From: JAVBQJ01 sp031549115
Lineage (GTDB): Bacteria > Verrucomicrobiota > Lentisphaeria > Victivallales > Victivallaceae
DNA length: 14,046 bases
Reading direction: 5' to 3'
NCBI GenBank assembly: GCA_031549115.1
Contig: JAVBQJ010000166.1
Location: forward strand, 1-14,046
This document shows, piece after piece, positions 1 to 6,218 of the stretch. The notes under the pieces are model-generated. The model searched no databases. It worked only from the letters and a program-made list of their open reading frames with translations, and was not told the origin of the DNA. The stretch's first letter is position 1; every line of letters begins with the position of its first letter. The translations under genes and the position numbers were made by a program.

Positions 1-142
1 GTCAGCCCACTTATTACCACTGGGACCCCCAATGGAAAAAACTTTACTCCAAGAGTTTGGGAAATGCAAGCGCGCGACAAGGAACCAACCTTGCCTCAAA
101 AGTTTGTTCCTTCTCGCATCGGGCTATTGCATAATCGACTAA
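1..142. other. Non-coding flank downstream of the antiporter gene
   Basis: I see no convincing gene in this stretch; the short open frames here look like chance. It holds a short imperfect hairpin at 17-35 (CCACTGGG, loop ACC, CCCAATGG, one C-A mismatch) next to a run of six A, and the longer stem at 79-112 listed separately. On the minus strand the T run lies before the 17-35 hairpin and not after it, so that hairpin does not look like a terminator for the antiporter operon. Confidence 0.5.
79..112 (-). terminator. Possible transcript-end hairpin after the transport operon
   Basis: An inverted repeat pairs AAGGAACCAAC (79-89) with GTTTGTTCCTT (102-112): 11 pairs with one mismatch and a 12-base loop. 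It starts 31 bases past the antiporter stop codon on the minus strand, where the end of the operon would be expected. No T run follows on either strand, so it is not a textbook intrinsic terminator. It could be a Rho-dependent end or an mRNA 3' stabilising stem. Confidence 0.35.
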
Positions 143-2596
143 TCAGCTCCGTCCCTCCAGCATGGCCGCGATACTCTGTACGGAATCGGCCGAGCGCACC
201 TGTTCGGCAAACTGTCGGTCGAGGAAGTTCTGCGCCAGGCCGGCGAGGATTGCCAGGTGATCCTCCGCGGAAACCTGTTCGGAGTTGATCAGCATGAACA
301 GGACCCGGTAGGTGCCGCGCAGGCCGGCGATTTGCCGCTCTGTTTCCGATCGGCCGATCACGATCGCCGGCCGGTCGATCCGGTCGGTATGGACGTGGAT
401 GAAAGCCAGCCCTTCCGCGAGCTCCAGCGGCAGGTTTTTCAGCGCCTGCGACAAGAGCGGCATCACGGTGTCCAGCGAGTCGCCTTCTTCTCCGAGCGCT
501 TTCCCGGCCATGTGGCGCAGTGCGTCTTCGCTCCCGGCATTGTCGGGAATATCCGCGAAGAAGATTTCCGGCTTGAGCCGCTTTGTTTCCGGCTCCGCTT
601 GTTCCGGACTTTCCAATGGCGGGTAGGAACTGAGCAGGTTGATGTGCGGGAAGCGGGTCAATACCGTTCTCTGCAATTTATCCACCGCCGGGGTCCAGAA
701 TGCGCCGGAACGCCGCTCGCCGGGAATTACGATCAGATCTTCCGGCGCAATGTCGTTCAGGAAGGACTTGTGAAGCTCGCTCCAGGTTTTGCCTTCGATC
801 AGGCTTACCTGGCACTTCGGCCTGGCTTTTTCAATCCGGTACTTCAGTCCGGGATCCTCGTCGGCAACCAGGTAAACCCGCAATACCGCTCCCGTTTGCG
901 TCGCCAGTTGCTTGATGTCGCCGAGCAATTCCACCAGATCGGTGCGCCGCCCCGCCAGCGCCGGAAACGGAACCAGTATCCGTTTGGTGAGATTGAGCGG
1001 GCGCTCCAGGTGACAGAACAACAGCCGGGGGGGGCAGGTATTCAGCAGGTTTTCGGCGACCGTGCCGAAAAGCCGGGATTCCAGCAGCGATTTCCGGCTC
1101 CAACCCGCCAGAATTTGCGTCGCCCGCAATTCCTGTGCGGTACGGACCAATCCGTCGGATGGGTTCAGATCGACGCGGACCGACGGCGTGACCGCCATCT
1201 CGGCGGCGGCGCCCTGCGTCAGGCATTGTGCCAGCAGCTTTTCCGCCCGGGCCACGGCTTCGTCGGTGTTGTCCATGTCGTTGACGATCGTGACCGGATA
1301 AATCCCTCCCGGCTTGCCGGGGGAACGAATCAGGAAAGAAAGGTTCAGGAGCCGCATCGAAGACTCCTGATTGGCGATCGGGACCAGCAGCCGCTGTTCG
1401 CTGGATGCCTGCTCCGGCACCGGCGCTTCCCGGTCTGCCAGCCTGCGTCCGTAGCGGTCCACCACCCACGCGCCCAGGGGGCAGCTGACCAGAATGGAGA
1501 CAATCGCGCCGTTCAATACATGTTCGTCGAATATCTTGAGGTTGTACCCCACGATCACCGTCGCGAGGGTCGCGGCGGCCTGGACGACGCTCAAGCCGAA
1601 GATGACCTTGCCCTCGTCTTTGTTGTAATGAAAGAGCCGCCGGGTGACGGAAGCCGCCGCGTATTTGGTGGTGATAATGCAGCAGCTGATGGAGGTGATG
1701 ACCAGCCAGCCGCGGGGCGATGAAAACAGAACCCCCAGGTTGACCAGCATCCCCACGGAAATCAGGAAGAACGGAATAAAGAGTGTATTGCCGACGAAAA
1801 GCAGCCGGTTCATCAACGTGCTCTGCCGGGGAATCAACCGGTTCAGCACCACCCCGGCGGCGAAAGCGCCGAGAATCGGCTCCAACTTGGCGAAGTGGGC
1901 CAGATAAGCGCAGCCGCAGACGACAACGAGGATGAAAAGAAATTGGGTGCTGCCGCTCTCCGTCACATTGCCGAAAAACCAGTGGGTCAGCTTCGGCACT
2001 CCCCAGACGATCAACAGCAGGAACGCCGCCATTCCCAAACCCAATGTACCCCAGAACGCCATTCCCAAATCCGCTCCGCGCGCCGATTCGGCGATCACCG
2101 CCAATATCAGCAGCGCCAGCGTGTCGGTGACGATGGTACCGCCGACCGAGATCACCACCGATTCACGCCGGGCGATGCCGAGGCGGCTGGCGATCGGATA
2201 GGCCAGCAGCGTATGCGAAGCGCACATACTGGCCAGCAGGATCGAAGCGACCCAGCCGAAGCCGAGCAGATAATGCCCCAGCAGCGTGCCGGCGGTCATG
2301 GGAAAGGCGAAGGTGAGCAAACCGAAGACGATACTGCGGTTCCGGCTCTGGATGAAGCGGTTGAAGTCGATTTCCAATCCCGCGACGAACATGATGTAAA
2401 GCAGCCCGATCGAGCCGAACATGGTGATGGCCGAATCGCGTTCGATCATGCCGAGCCCGTTGGGGCCCAGCAAGGCGCCGCCGGCCAGCAGAAATATCAT
2501 GTCGGGAACCCGCAGGCGCCCCGCGATCAACGGTGCCAGCAGGATCATCGTTATCAAAAAAGTGAACGCGAGAATCGGGTCGCTGATCGGAAACAT
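143..2596 (-). CDS. CPA2-family cation:proton antiporter with UspA-like and PTS EIIA-like cytoplasmic tail
   Basis: An inner-membrane monovalent cation:proton antiporter of the CPA2 (KefB/NapA-like) type, 817 residues. The first ~390 residues are a run of about a dozen hydrophobic segments; early landmarks are LLAGGALLGPNGLG and the pair T157-D158 in VTDTLALLIL. That pair sits where electrogenic antiporters have DD and KefC has QD, so an electroneutral or K+-type transporter is more likely than a NapA-like one (inference). A cytoplasmic tail follows. Residues ~400-535 and ~536-670 each open with a UspA-like strand (LLVPIANQ, ILVPFPAL). Residues ~690-812 look like a PTS EIIA type-2 domain, with the candidate phospho-His H734 in GLAFIHVHT and a typical ending (DHLAILAGLAQNFLDRQF). 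The start is backed by AGGAG eight bases upstream. It is the last gene of the operon, 25 bases after the phosphate transporter. The transported ion cannot be told. Confidence 0.9.
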   Translation of the reverse strand: MFPISDPILAFTFLITMILLAPLIAGRLRVPDMIFLLAGGALLGPNGLGMIERDSAITMFGSIGLLYIMFVAGLEIDFNRFIQSRNRSIVFGLLTFAFPMTAGTLLGHYLLGFGWVASILLASMCASHTLLAYPIASRLGIARRESVVISVGGTIVTDTLALLILAVIAESARGADLGMAFWGTLGLGMAAFLLLIVWGVPKLTHWFFGNVTESGSTQFLFILVVVCGCAYLAHFAKLEPILGAFAAGVVLNRLIPRQSTLMNRLLFVGNTLFIPFFLISVGMLVNLGVLFSSPRGWLVITSISCCIITTKYAAASVTRRLFHYNKDEGKVIFGLSVVQAAATLATVIVGYNLKIFDEHVLNGAIVSILVSCPLGAWVVDRYGRRLADREAPVPEQASSEQRLLVPIANQESSMRLLNLSFLIRSPGKPGGIYPVTIVNDMDNTDEAVARAEKLLAQCLTQGAAAEMAVTPSVRVDLNPSDGLVRTAQELRATQILAGWSRKSLLESRLFGTVAENLLNTCPPRLLFCHLERPLNLTKRILVPFPALAGRRTDLVELLGDIKQLATQTGAVLRVYLVADEDPGLKYRIEKARPKCQVSLIEGKTWSELHKSFLNDIAPEDLIVIPGERRSGAFWTPAVDKLQRTVLTRFPHINLLSSYPPLESPEQAEPETKRLKPEIFFADIPDNAGSEDALRHMAGKALGEEGDSLDTVMPLLSQALKNLPLELAEGLAFIHVHTDRIDRPAIVIGRSETERQIAGLRGTYRVLFMLINSEQVSAEDHLAILAGLAQNFLDRQFAEQVRSADSVQSIAAMLEGRS

Positions 2597-2621
2597 ACTT
2601 CAAACTCCTGTCTTTACACGC

Positions 2622-3674
2622 TCAGTCAAGGCACACCGCCGCCAGCAGAAAATATGCTATTGCCGCACACAGCGCGGTCAAGGGAATGGTCATGAACCAG
2701 GCCAGCACAATGCGCCGCGCCGTATTCCAGCGCACGTTGCGGGCGCCTTCGACCGTACCGACGCCCATGATCGAACCGGCGATCACGTGCGTGGTCGATA
2801 CCGGAATACCGAGATGGGCGGTCCCCATCAACACCAGGGCGGATGACGATTCGGCACAGAAGCCTTCGATCGCCCGGATTTTGGTGATGCCGGTCCCCAT
2901 GGTTTTGACGATGCGCCAGCCGCCGAGCATGGTTCCGATACCGATGGCGGCATAACAGGTGAACGCCACCCAGCCCGGGATTTCCAGCGTGTCGCTGACT
3001 CCGCCGCACACCAGCGCCAGCGAGATCACGCCCATCATTTTCTGGGCGTCGTTGGTGCCGTGCCCCAGACTGTATCCGGCCGCGGAGATCAACTGCAGAT
3101 AACGAAAGATACGGTTGGCTTTCATATAAGGAATCCGGCGGAATGCGTTGAGCACGATCACGGTGAAAATCATCGCGCCGATCATTCCCAGCAGCGGCGC
3201 GATGGCGATGAAAGCCACCACCGGGAGAATGCCGGAGGTGACCAGTCTGCCGTTTTCGATGCCCCAGTGACCGAGAATGACGGTTCCCGGTCCCGCTGCC
3301 GCCAGTCCGGCACCGATCAGGCCGCCGATAATCGCATGGCTGCTGGAGGTCGGCAACCCGAAAATCCAGGTGATGATGTTCCAGAGCACCGCTCCGGCCA
3401 GGGCCGCCAGCAGCAGTACCAGTTTGGCGTCCGGCGCGTCGATCATATCCATGTGGATGATTCCGGAGCTGACCATTTTGGCAATGGCGTGGCCGAAGGT
3501 GAAGTAGCCGACGAAGTTGGCCACGCCGGCCAGCATGACCGCCTGAAACGGCGTCAGGGTCCGGGTCACCACCACCGTGGCGATGGCGTTGGCGGCATCG
3601 TGGAAACCGTTGAGGAAGTCGAACAGCAAAGCCAGTACGACCACCAGAATCAGCAATATCATTAATGAAGTCAT
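2622..3674 (-). CDS. PiT-family inorganic phosphate transporter
   Basis: A low-affinity inorganic phosphate permease of the PiT family (Pfam PHO4), 350 residues, normally a cation- or proton-coupled symporter of phosphate or metal-phosphate in the inner membrane. Both copies of the family signature are present: NGFHDAANAIATVV at residues 22-35 and GHGTNDAQKMMGV around N208-D209, each in a half of the internal duplication. There are about ten hydrophobic segments, with the usual central cytoplasmic stretch (FRRIPYMKANRIFRYLQ) between the halves. The length is complete for a bacterial Pit protein of the short kind. The ribosome site is weak (GGGAA, nine bases from ATG), so translation may depend on coupling to the DUF47 gene 21 bases upstream. 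DUF47 plus Pit is a classic pair, which supports phosphate rather than sulfate as substrate. Confidence 0.95.
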   Translation of the reverse strand: MTSLMILLILVVVLALLFDFLNGFHDAANAIATVVVTRTLTPFQAVMLAGVANFVGYFTFGHAIAKMVSSGIIHMDMIDAPDAKLVLLLAALAGAVLWNIITWIFGLPTSSSHAIIGGLIGAGLAAAGPGTVILGHWGIENGRLVTSGILPVVAFIAIAPLLGMIGAMIFTVIVLNAFRRIPYMKANRIFRYLQLISAAGYSLGHGTNDAQKMMGVISLALVCGGVSDTLEIPGWVAFTCYAAIGIGTMLGGWRIVKTMGTGITKIRAIEGFCAESSSALVLMGTAHLGIPVSTTHVIAGSIMGVGTVEGARNVRWNTARRIVLAWFMTIPLTALCAAIAYFLLAAVCLD

Positions 3675-3695
3675 TGTCGCAGATTCCCGGAGTGG

Positions 3696-4346
3696 TTAAC
3701 CGTGCTTGATCATGATGCCGCGGACCAGCTTGCCGACATCATCGATACCGTCGACGATCTCCTCGAGCATTTCGTAGACCTCTTTGAGCTTCACGACTTC
3801 CGCGGTCAGGATTTCCTCGTTGCGCCCGAACAGCTCGCCGAGGCTGGCGTTGAACAGCTCGTCGGCCTGGTTTTCCAGTTTATTCATCCGTTCGATCTTT
3901 TTCCGTGTCGTCGGTTTGCCGTGCAGCCCGTGGACCACCTCCTGCTGAAGTTTGGCGATCGTGACCGCGATCTCGGTGAAGCGGCAGGCATTGACCGGCA
4001 ACTTGCGGATCCGGTAGATTTCAATTTTGTCCGCCAGGTCCTTGAGCACATTGAGCGGCCGGTTGAGGCCGACTGTCAGAGAGTGAATGTCCTCGCGGTC
4101 GAGCGGGGTGATGAAGCAGCGCCAGAGCTCCTCGATGACCACCAGCTCGAGCTGTTCGCCCTGGACCTCATGATCCTTGATGGCATACAGCCGTTTTTTC
4201 AGCTCGTCTTTGGAGAGGGTTTCAATCCGGGTCGCCGTATCGTGAAGAATGACGCAGCTTTCGTAGACATGGTCGCTCAGGCGATTGAGGTAATCGAAAA
4301 ACTTCGTCTCGCGCGGCAGCAGCAGGTCCAACAGGTTGAATTTCAT
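3696..4346 (-). CDS. DUF47 (PhoU-like) Pit accessory protein
   Basis: A 216-residue, charged, mostly helical cytoplasmic protein of the DUF47/UPF0111 family, distant relatives of PhoU. Family landmarks are the start FFDYLNRLSDHVYESC, a mid-protein LTVGLNRPLNVLKDLADKIEIYRI, and the end EEIVDGIDDVGKLVRGIMIKHG. The length is normal. Proteins of this family are found beside Pit transporters and are thought to modulate them; the mechanism is not settled. The ATG overlaps the stop of the DUF2062 gene (ATGA, 4343-4346), and AAGGA lies about seven bases upstream within the end of that gene, so the two are very likely translationally coupled. The Pit gene follows after 21 bases. Confidence 0.93.
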   Translation of the reverse strand: MKFNLLDLLLPRETKFFDYLNRLSDHVYESCVILHDTATRIETLSKDELKKRLYAIKDHEVQGEQLELVVIEELWRCFITPLDREDIHSLTVGLNRPLNVLKDLADKIEIYRIRKLPVNACRFTEIAVTIAKLQQEVVHGLHGKPTTRKKIERMNKLENQADELFNASLGELFGRNEEILTAEVVKLKEVYEMLEEIVDGIDDVGKLVRGIMIKHG

Positions 4347-4903
4347 TCGTCTTCCTTGGATATTGTTGTTATGTTCTTGTCTTTTTTATTCTTTTTACGC
4401 GCTTTCCGACGCTCCTGAAATTCACGCACCAATTTCAGCGTCAGAAAATAACAGGGAATCGCCGCCGCGATGCCGAACAGCAGGCCTCCTGCGAGAAAGG
4501 CCACGGTCAACTCCTGTCCCAATTGCCGAAACTGCTCGAAATCCATCTCTTTCATGCCGTGAAACGCCTGTTTCACGTTTTCGGCGACCTCCCGGTAGGA
4601 CATCGGGCTGAAGATGAGGAGACTGCCGACGTAGCACTGGATGGGGTAAATGACTACCGCCGTTCCCCAGTTGCTGAGCCAGGTGGCGAGCATGGCGGGA
4701 ATTTTCGCGCCTCTGACCAGAAACGCCAGCAGCAGCGCCGGAATGGTCTGGAACATATTCGGCATGAAAAAACTGATGAAAATTCCCGCCGCCACGCCGC
4801 GCGCTATGTATTCGGGCGAGCCGGAGGTCCGCATGATCTTGAAGTAAAAAAACTTCGCAAACTTGCGGATTTTTCCCATCAGAGTACTTCTGTCGCATCG
4901 CAT
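4343..4903 (-). CDS. DUF2062 membrane protein
   Basis: A 186-residue inner-membrane protein of the DUF2062 family, whose function is unknown. The family core is clear: SPEYIARGVAAGIFISFF at about 28-45, then a hydrophobic stretch, then ATWLSNWGTAVVIYPIQCYVG, where the family usually shows an S/T-W-x-S-N-P/W-T motif. A second hydrophobic segment (LTVAFLAGGLLFGIAAAIPCYFL) is followed by a very basic C-terminus (RRKARKKNKKDK). The first ATG is preferred over Met9 because AAAGGAA stands eight bases before it and nothing similar precedes Met9. Its stop overlaps the start of the DUF47 gene by four bases, tying it to the phosphate transport operon. DUF2062 next to Pit/DUF47 is not the textbook arrangement, so its role here is open. 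Confidence 0.9.
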   Translation of the reverse strand: MRCDRSTLMGKIRKFAKFFYFKIMRTSGSPEYIARGVAAGIFISFFMPNMFQTIPALLLAFLVRGAKIPAMLATWLSNWGTAVVIYPIQCYVGSLLIFSPMSYREVAENVKQAFHGMKEMDFEQFRQLGQELTVAFLAGGLLFGIAAAIPCYFLTLKLVREFQERRKARKKNKKDKNITTISKEDE

Positions 4904-4960
4904 CGATCGGTTCCTTTGATTTTAAGCAACAGCTCCACATTCGGTCGGAGCGCCGGTGAT

Positions 4961-4999
4961 TGCCGGAGAGCGGCAAGGGAAGCGGACTTTATCCGCTTC
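4961..4999 (-). other. Two adjacent stem-loops upstream of the DUF2062 gene
   Basis: Two small hairpins stand side by side in the gap between the possible small gene and the DUF2062 gene. TGCCG (4961-4965) pairs with CGGCA (4971-4975) around GAGAG. GAAGCGGA (4979-4986) pairs perfectly with TCCGCTTC (4992-4999) around CTTTA. Neither is followed by a T run on either strand. They could be a processing or attenuation point in a transcript that begins at the promoter near 5498, or chance in GC-rich DNA. Confidence 0.4.
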
Positions 5000-5034
5000 G
5001 GGCAGGGAAAAAGGGCCTGCATGGATCTCGGCGG

Positions 5035-5436
5035 CTATGGTCCCGCGCGAATGGGGGAAGAGGCTTGTTGTACCGAGGAAAAGGGAAACAAATCCGCATC
5101 GGCATTGCGCTCGAACGGCGGAGTTGCAATTCCGGCAAGTTGCGCCGAACACGAAAATTGCGCCGGGATCAGCGGCGACCTCTGATCGGAACTCTGGCGC
5201 AATACCGCCGACCGGTAGACGGGAACGGCGGGCGGCGCCTTGACCTTGCGTTGGCACGACACTGGCATTTCAATGGCGCCTGCGGTAATTTGCCGCGGCA
5301 CCGCCGCCGGAGCCGGGGGAGAGGTGAAAAACAGAAACATCAGGAAGAACGAAAACGGAATCGAATATAACGCCATCCGGCAATGGTTTGCGCCGGTCCG
5401 AGGAGAATGCGATTGCGTTATCGCCATCTGCTTCAT
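5035..5436 (-). CDS. Possible small secreted Pro-rich hypothetical protein
   Basis: I do not recognise this 133-residue protein. Residues 21-44 look like a signal peptide (MALYSIPFSFFLMFLFFTS, then PPAPAAVP). The mature part is rich in Pro, Ala and Ser with two Cys and no family motif I know. In favour: a good promoter (5476-5503) lies just upstream on the same strand, AAGGAA stands upstream of the ATG although 12 bases away, and codon choice resembles the neighbours. Against: the C-terminus reads like ordinary GC-rich chance sequence, and a 131-base gap separates it from the DUF2062 gene. Met4 and Met21 are other possible starts; Met21 would give a cleaner signal peptide but has no visible ribosome site. 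If this gene is not real, 4904-5648 is a 745-base stretch holding only the promoters and hairpins listed here. Confidence 0.4.
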   Translation of the reverse strand: MKQMAITQSHSPRTGANHCRMALYSIPFSFFLMFLFFTSPPAPAAVPRQITAGAIEMPVSCQRKVKAPPAVPVYRSAVLRQSSDQRSPLIPAQFSCSAQLAGIATPPFERNADADLFPFSSVQQASSPIRAGP

Positions 5437-5475
5437 ACGAATTGCTGATTCCTTGCTTCAAAATAATTGCAGAAT

Positions 5476-5503
5476 AATATACCTCGGGAAGCGCCGGATT
5501 CAA
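5476..5503 (-). promoter_or_regulatory. Sigma-70-like promoter reading leftward
   Basis: On the minus strand TTGAAT (5498-5503) and TATATT (5476-5481) are separated by 16 bases. A transcript would start near 5469 and reach the ATG at 5436 after about 33 bases. It could drive the possible small gene and perhaps the whole transport operon, since I see no comparably good promoter directly before the DUF2062 gene. Confidence 0.55.
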
Positions 5504-5600
5504 GATGCCGAATGGAATAATTCCGGAAAATTAATGACGAACTCTCTGGTCCGCTACTTATTGAATGCGTTATAATCAACATAAAATATGCAATTCCGAC

Positions 5601-5630
5601 TTGACACTATAACGGGAAACGTTATGTTAT
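5601..5630 (+). promoter_or_regulatory. higBA promoter
   Basis: A perfect -35 box TTGACA (5601-5606) is followed by possible -10 boxes TATGTT (5623-5628, spacing 16) or TGTTAT (5625-5630, spacing 18). The ribosome site AGGAGA (5635-5640) is eight bases before the higB ATG, so the leader is very short, as is usual for toxin-antitoxin operons. Confidence 0.65.
5609..5625. promoter_or_regulatory. Probable HigA operator
   Basis: ATAACG (5609-5614) and CGTTAT (5620-5625) form a perfect inverted repeat around five bases (GGAAA). It lies between the -35 and -10 boxes of the higBA promoter, where a bound HigA dimer would block RNA polymerase. A further CGTTAT half-site occurs at 5568-5573. That HigA binds here is inferred from the placement and from the known autoregulation of higBA operons. 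Confidence 0.55.
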
Positions 5631-5739
5631 ATTCAGGAGATCGATACCATGATAAACGGTTTCAAGAGCAAAGAGGCGGAAAAAGTTTTCAACGGGGAAC
5701 GTTCCCGAAAGTTGCCCGGCGATATTCAGCAGACGGTTA

Positions 5740-5774
5740 GTGTCGTGTCAACGTCAAATTTGCAGCAAGACAGC
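5740..5774 (+). repeat. Left terminal inverted repeat of the inserted element
   Basis: Begins GTGTCGTGTCAACG and ends GACAGC. It matches the reverse complement of 5975-6009 at 31 of 35 positions; the mismatches are at positions 15, 24, 32 and 33 from the end. Read outward on the minus strand it contains the hexamer TTGACA. Confidence 0.92.
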
Positions 5775-5865
5775 TTCATTTTGCGCAGAGCCGCCGTGCG
5801 CCGCTGATTTGATCGATGCGACCATCGACCAAATCAGCGGCCCGCGGCGGAATGTGCAAATGAGC
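5772..5865. repeat. First internal palindrome of the inserted element
   Basis: The core at 5801-5840 pairs CCGCTGATTTG and CAAATCAGCGG, plus seven more positions of which one (A-C) is a mismatch, around a CGAC loop: 17 of 18 pairs. The stem continues outward less perfectly (CCGCCGTGCG with CCCGCGGCGG, then TGCGCA with TGTGCA and TCATTT with AAATGA) for most of 94 bases. As RNA this would be a very stable hairpin in the higBA transcript. Confidence 0.85.
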
Positions 5866-5880
5866 TGCCGCGAAGCGGTT

Positions 5881-5976
5881 GCGTTCAGCCGGTCCCGGAT
5901 TTGCGTTGCTACGTCGCGGCCGTTACGTCGGTAGCGGCCGACCGGATCAGCGCAAACCGGCCTCCGGCTGAATCGC
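5881..5976. repeat. Second internal palindrome of the inserted element
   Basis: GCGTTCAGCCGG (5881-5892) pairs with CCGGCTGAATCGC (5964-5976) with one bulge, GGATTTGCG (5897-5905) pairs with CGCAAACC (5951-5958), and the tip is closed by GCTAC (5908-5912) with GTAGC (5931-5935). It is less perfect than the first palindrome but of the same size, giving the element a two-arm layout. Confidence 0.7.
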
Positions 5977-6009
5977 AATCTTGCTCCAAATTTGGCGTTG
6001 ACACGACAC
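5975..6009 (-). repeat. Right terminal inverted repeat of the inserted element
   Basis: Reverse complement of the left end at 31 of 35 positions, ending CGTTGACACGACAC just before the TA at 6010-6011. It carries an outward-facing TTGACA at 5998-6003. No good -10 box is found 16-18 bases further on, so it probably does not make a full promoter for higA. Confidence 0.92.
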
Positions 6010-6218
6010 TAGGCGCAGATTGAAGCTGCTCAACAACGCGCAGGATGTGAATGATTTGCGTCTCCCTCCGGGCAATCGCCTTGAAGCGCTTCACGGCGAC
6101 CGCGAGGGGCAATACAGTATTCGGATCAATGTCCAATGGCGCGTCTGTTTCATCTGGGACGGGAACGGTGCGGCCGAGGTTGAAATTGTGGATTATCACT
6201 GAAGTGGGAGGATATACG

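Larger units (their letters stand above)
5738..6011. mobile_element. MITE-like non-autonomous inserted element with TA target duplication
   Basis: A 270-bp non-coding element (5740-6009) is flanked on both sides by TA (5738-5739 and 6010-6011). Its ends are inverted repeats of 35 bases with 31 matches: both start GTGTCGTGTCAACG, then T or C, then CAAATTTG and AGCAAGA. It carries no transposase and no plausible gene, so it must have been moved in trans. TA duplication is typical of IS630/Tc1-mariner elements and of some IS5-group elements; which family supplied the transposase cannot be told here. Inside it are two long stem-loops, listed separately. Precise repair of the higB frame on removal shows it is a clean insertion. 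Confidence 0.92.
5649..6202 (+). pseudogene. higB: HigB toxin gene (RelE/ParE superfamily), interrupted by a 270-bp element
   Basis: HigB is a ribosome-dependent mRNA-cutting toxin of the RelE/ParE fold. The 5' part (5649-5739) encodes MINGFKSKEAEKVFNGERS and on to DIQQT. The 3' part (6012-6202) encodes RRRLKLLNNAQDVNDL, then LPPGNRLEALHGDREGQYSI and a WRVCFIW...VEIVDYH ending, a standard HigB C-terminus. Between them lies an inverted-repeat element. Deleting it with one TA copy gives GTT AGG CGC AGA TTG with no lost or extra base, rebuilding a HigB of normal size (~93 residues). As it stands, translation runs into the element and stops at 5805-5807 after 52 residues, with no catalytic C-terminus. 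A 60-residue fragment could start at TTG 6020 but has no ribosome site and would lack the first helices. I conclude the toxin is inactive. Confidence 0.93.

Noticed and set aside
257..1723. A 488-residue open frame on the plus strand
   Set aside because: It is antisense to the antiporter gene, has the low-complexity Arg/Gln/Gly-rich composition of a shadow frame in GC-rich DNA, and shows no domain.
4922..5257. A 111-residue minus-strand frame overlapping the possible small secreted protein
   Set aside because: It lacks a ribosome site and promoter of its own and has a random-looking composition; the other frame has at least a signal peptide and promoter.
5738..6011. Sequencing error or simple frameshift as the cause of the broken higB
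   Set aside because: The interrupting block is 272 bases longer than the repaired gene and has matching inverted ends and TA flanks, which an error would not produce.
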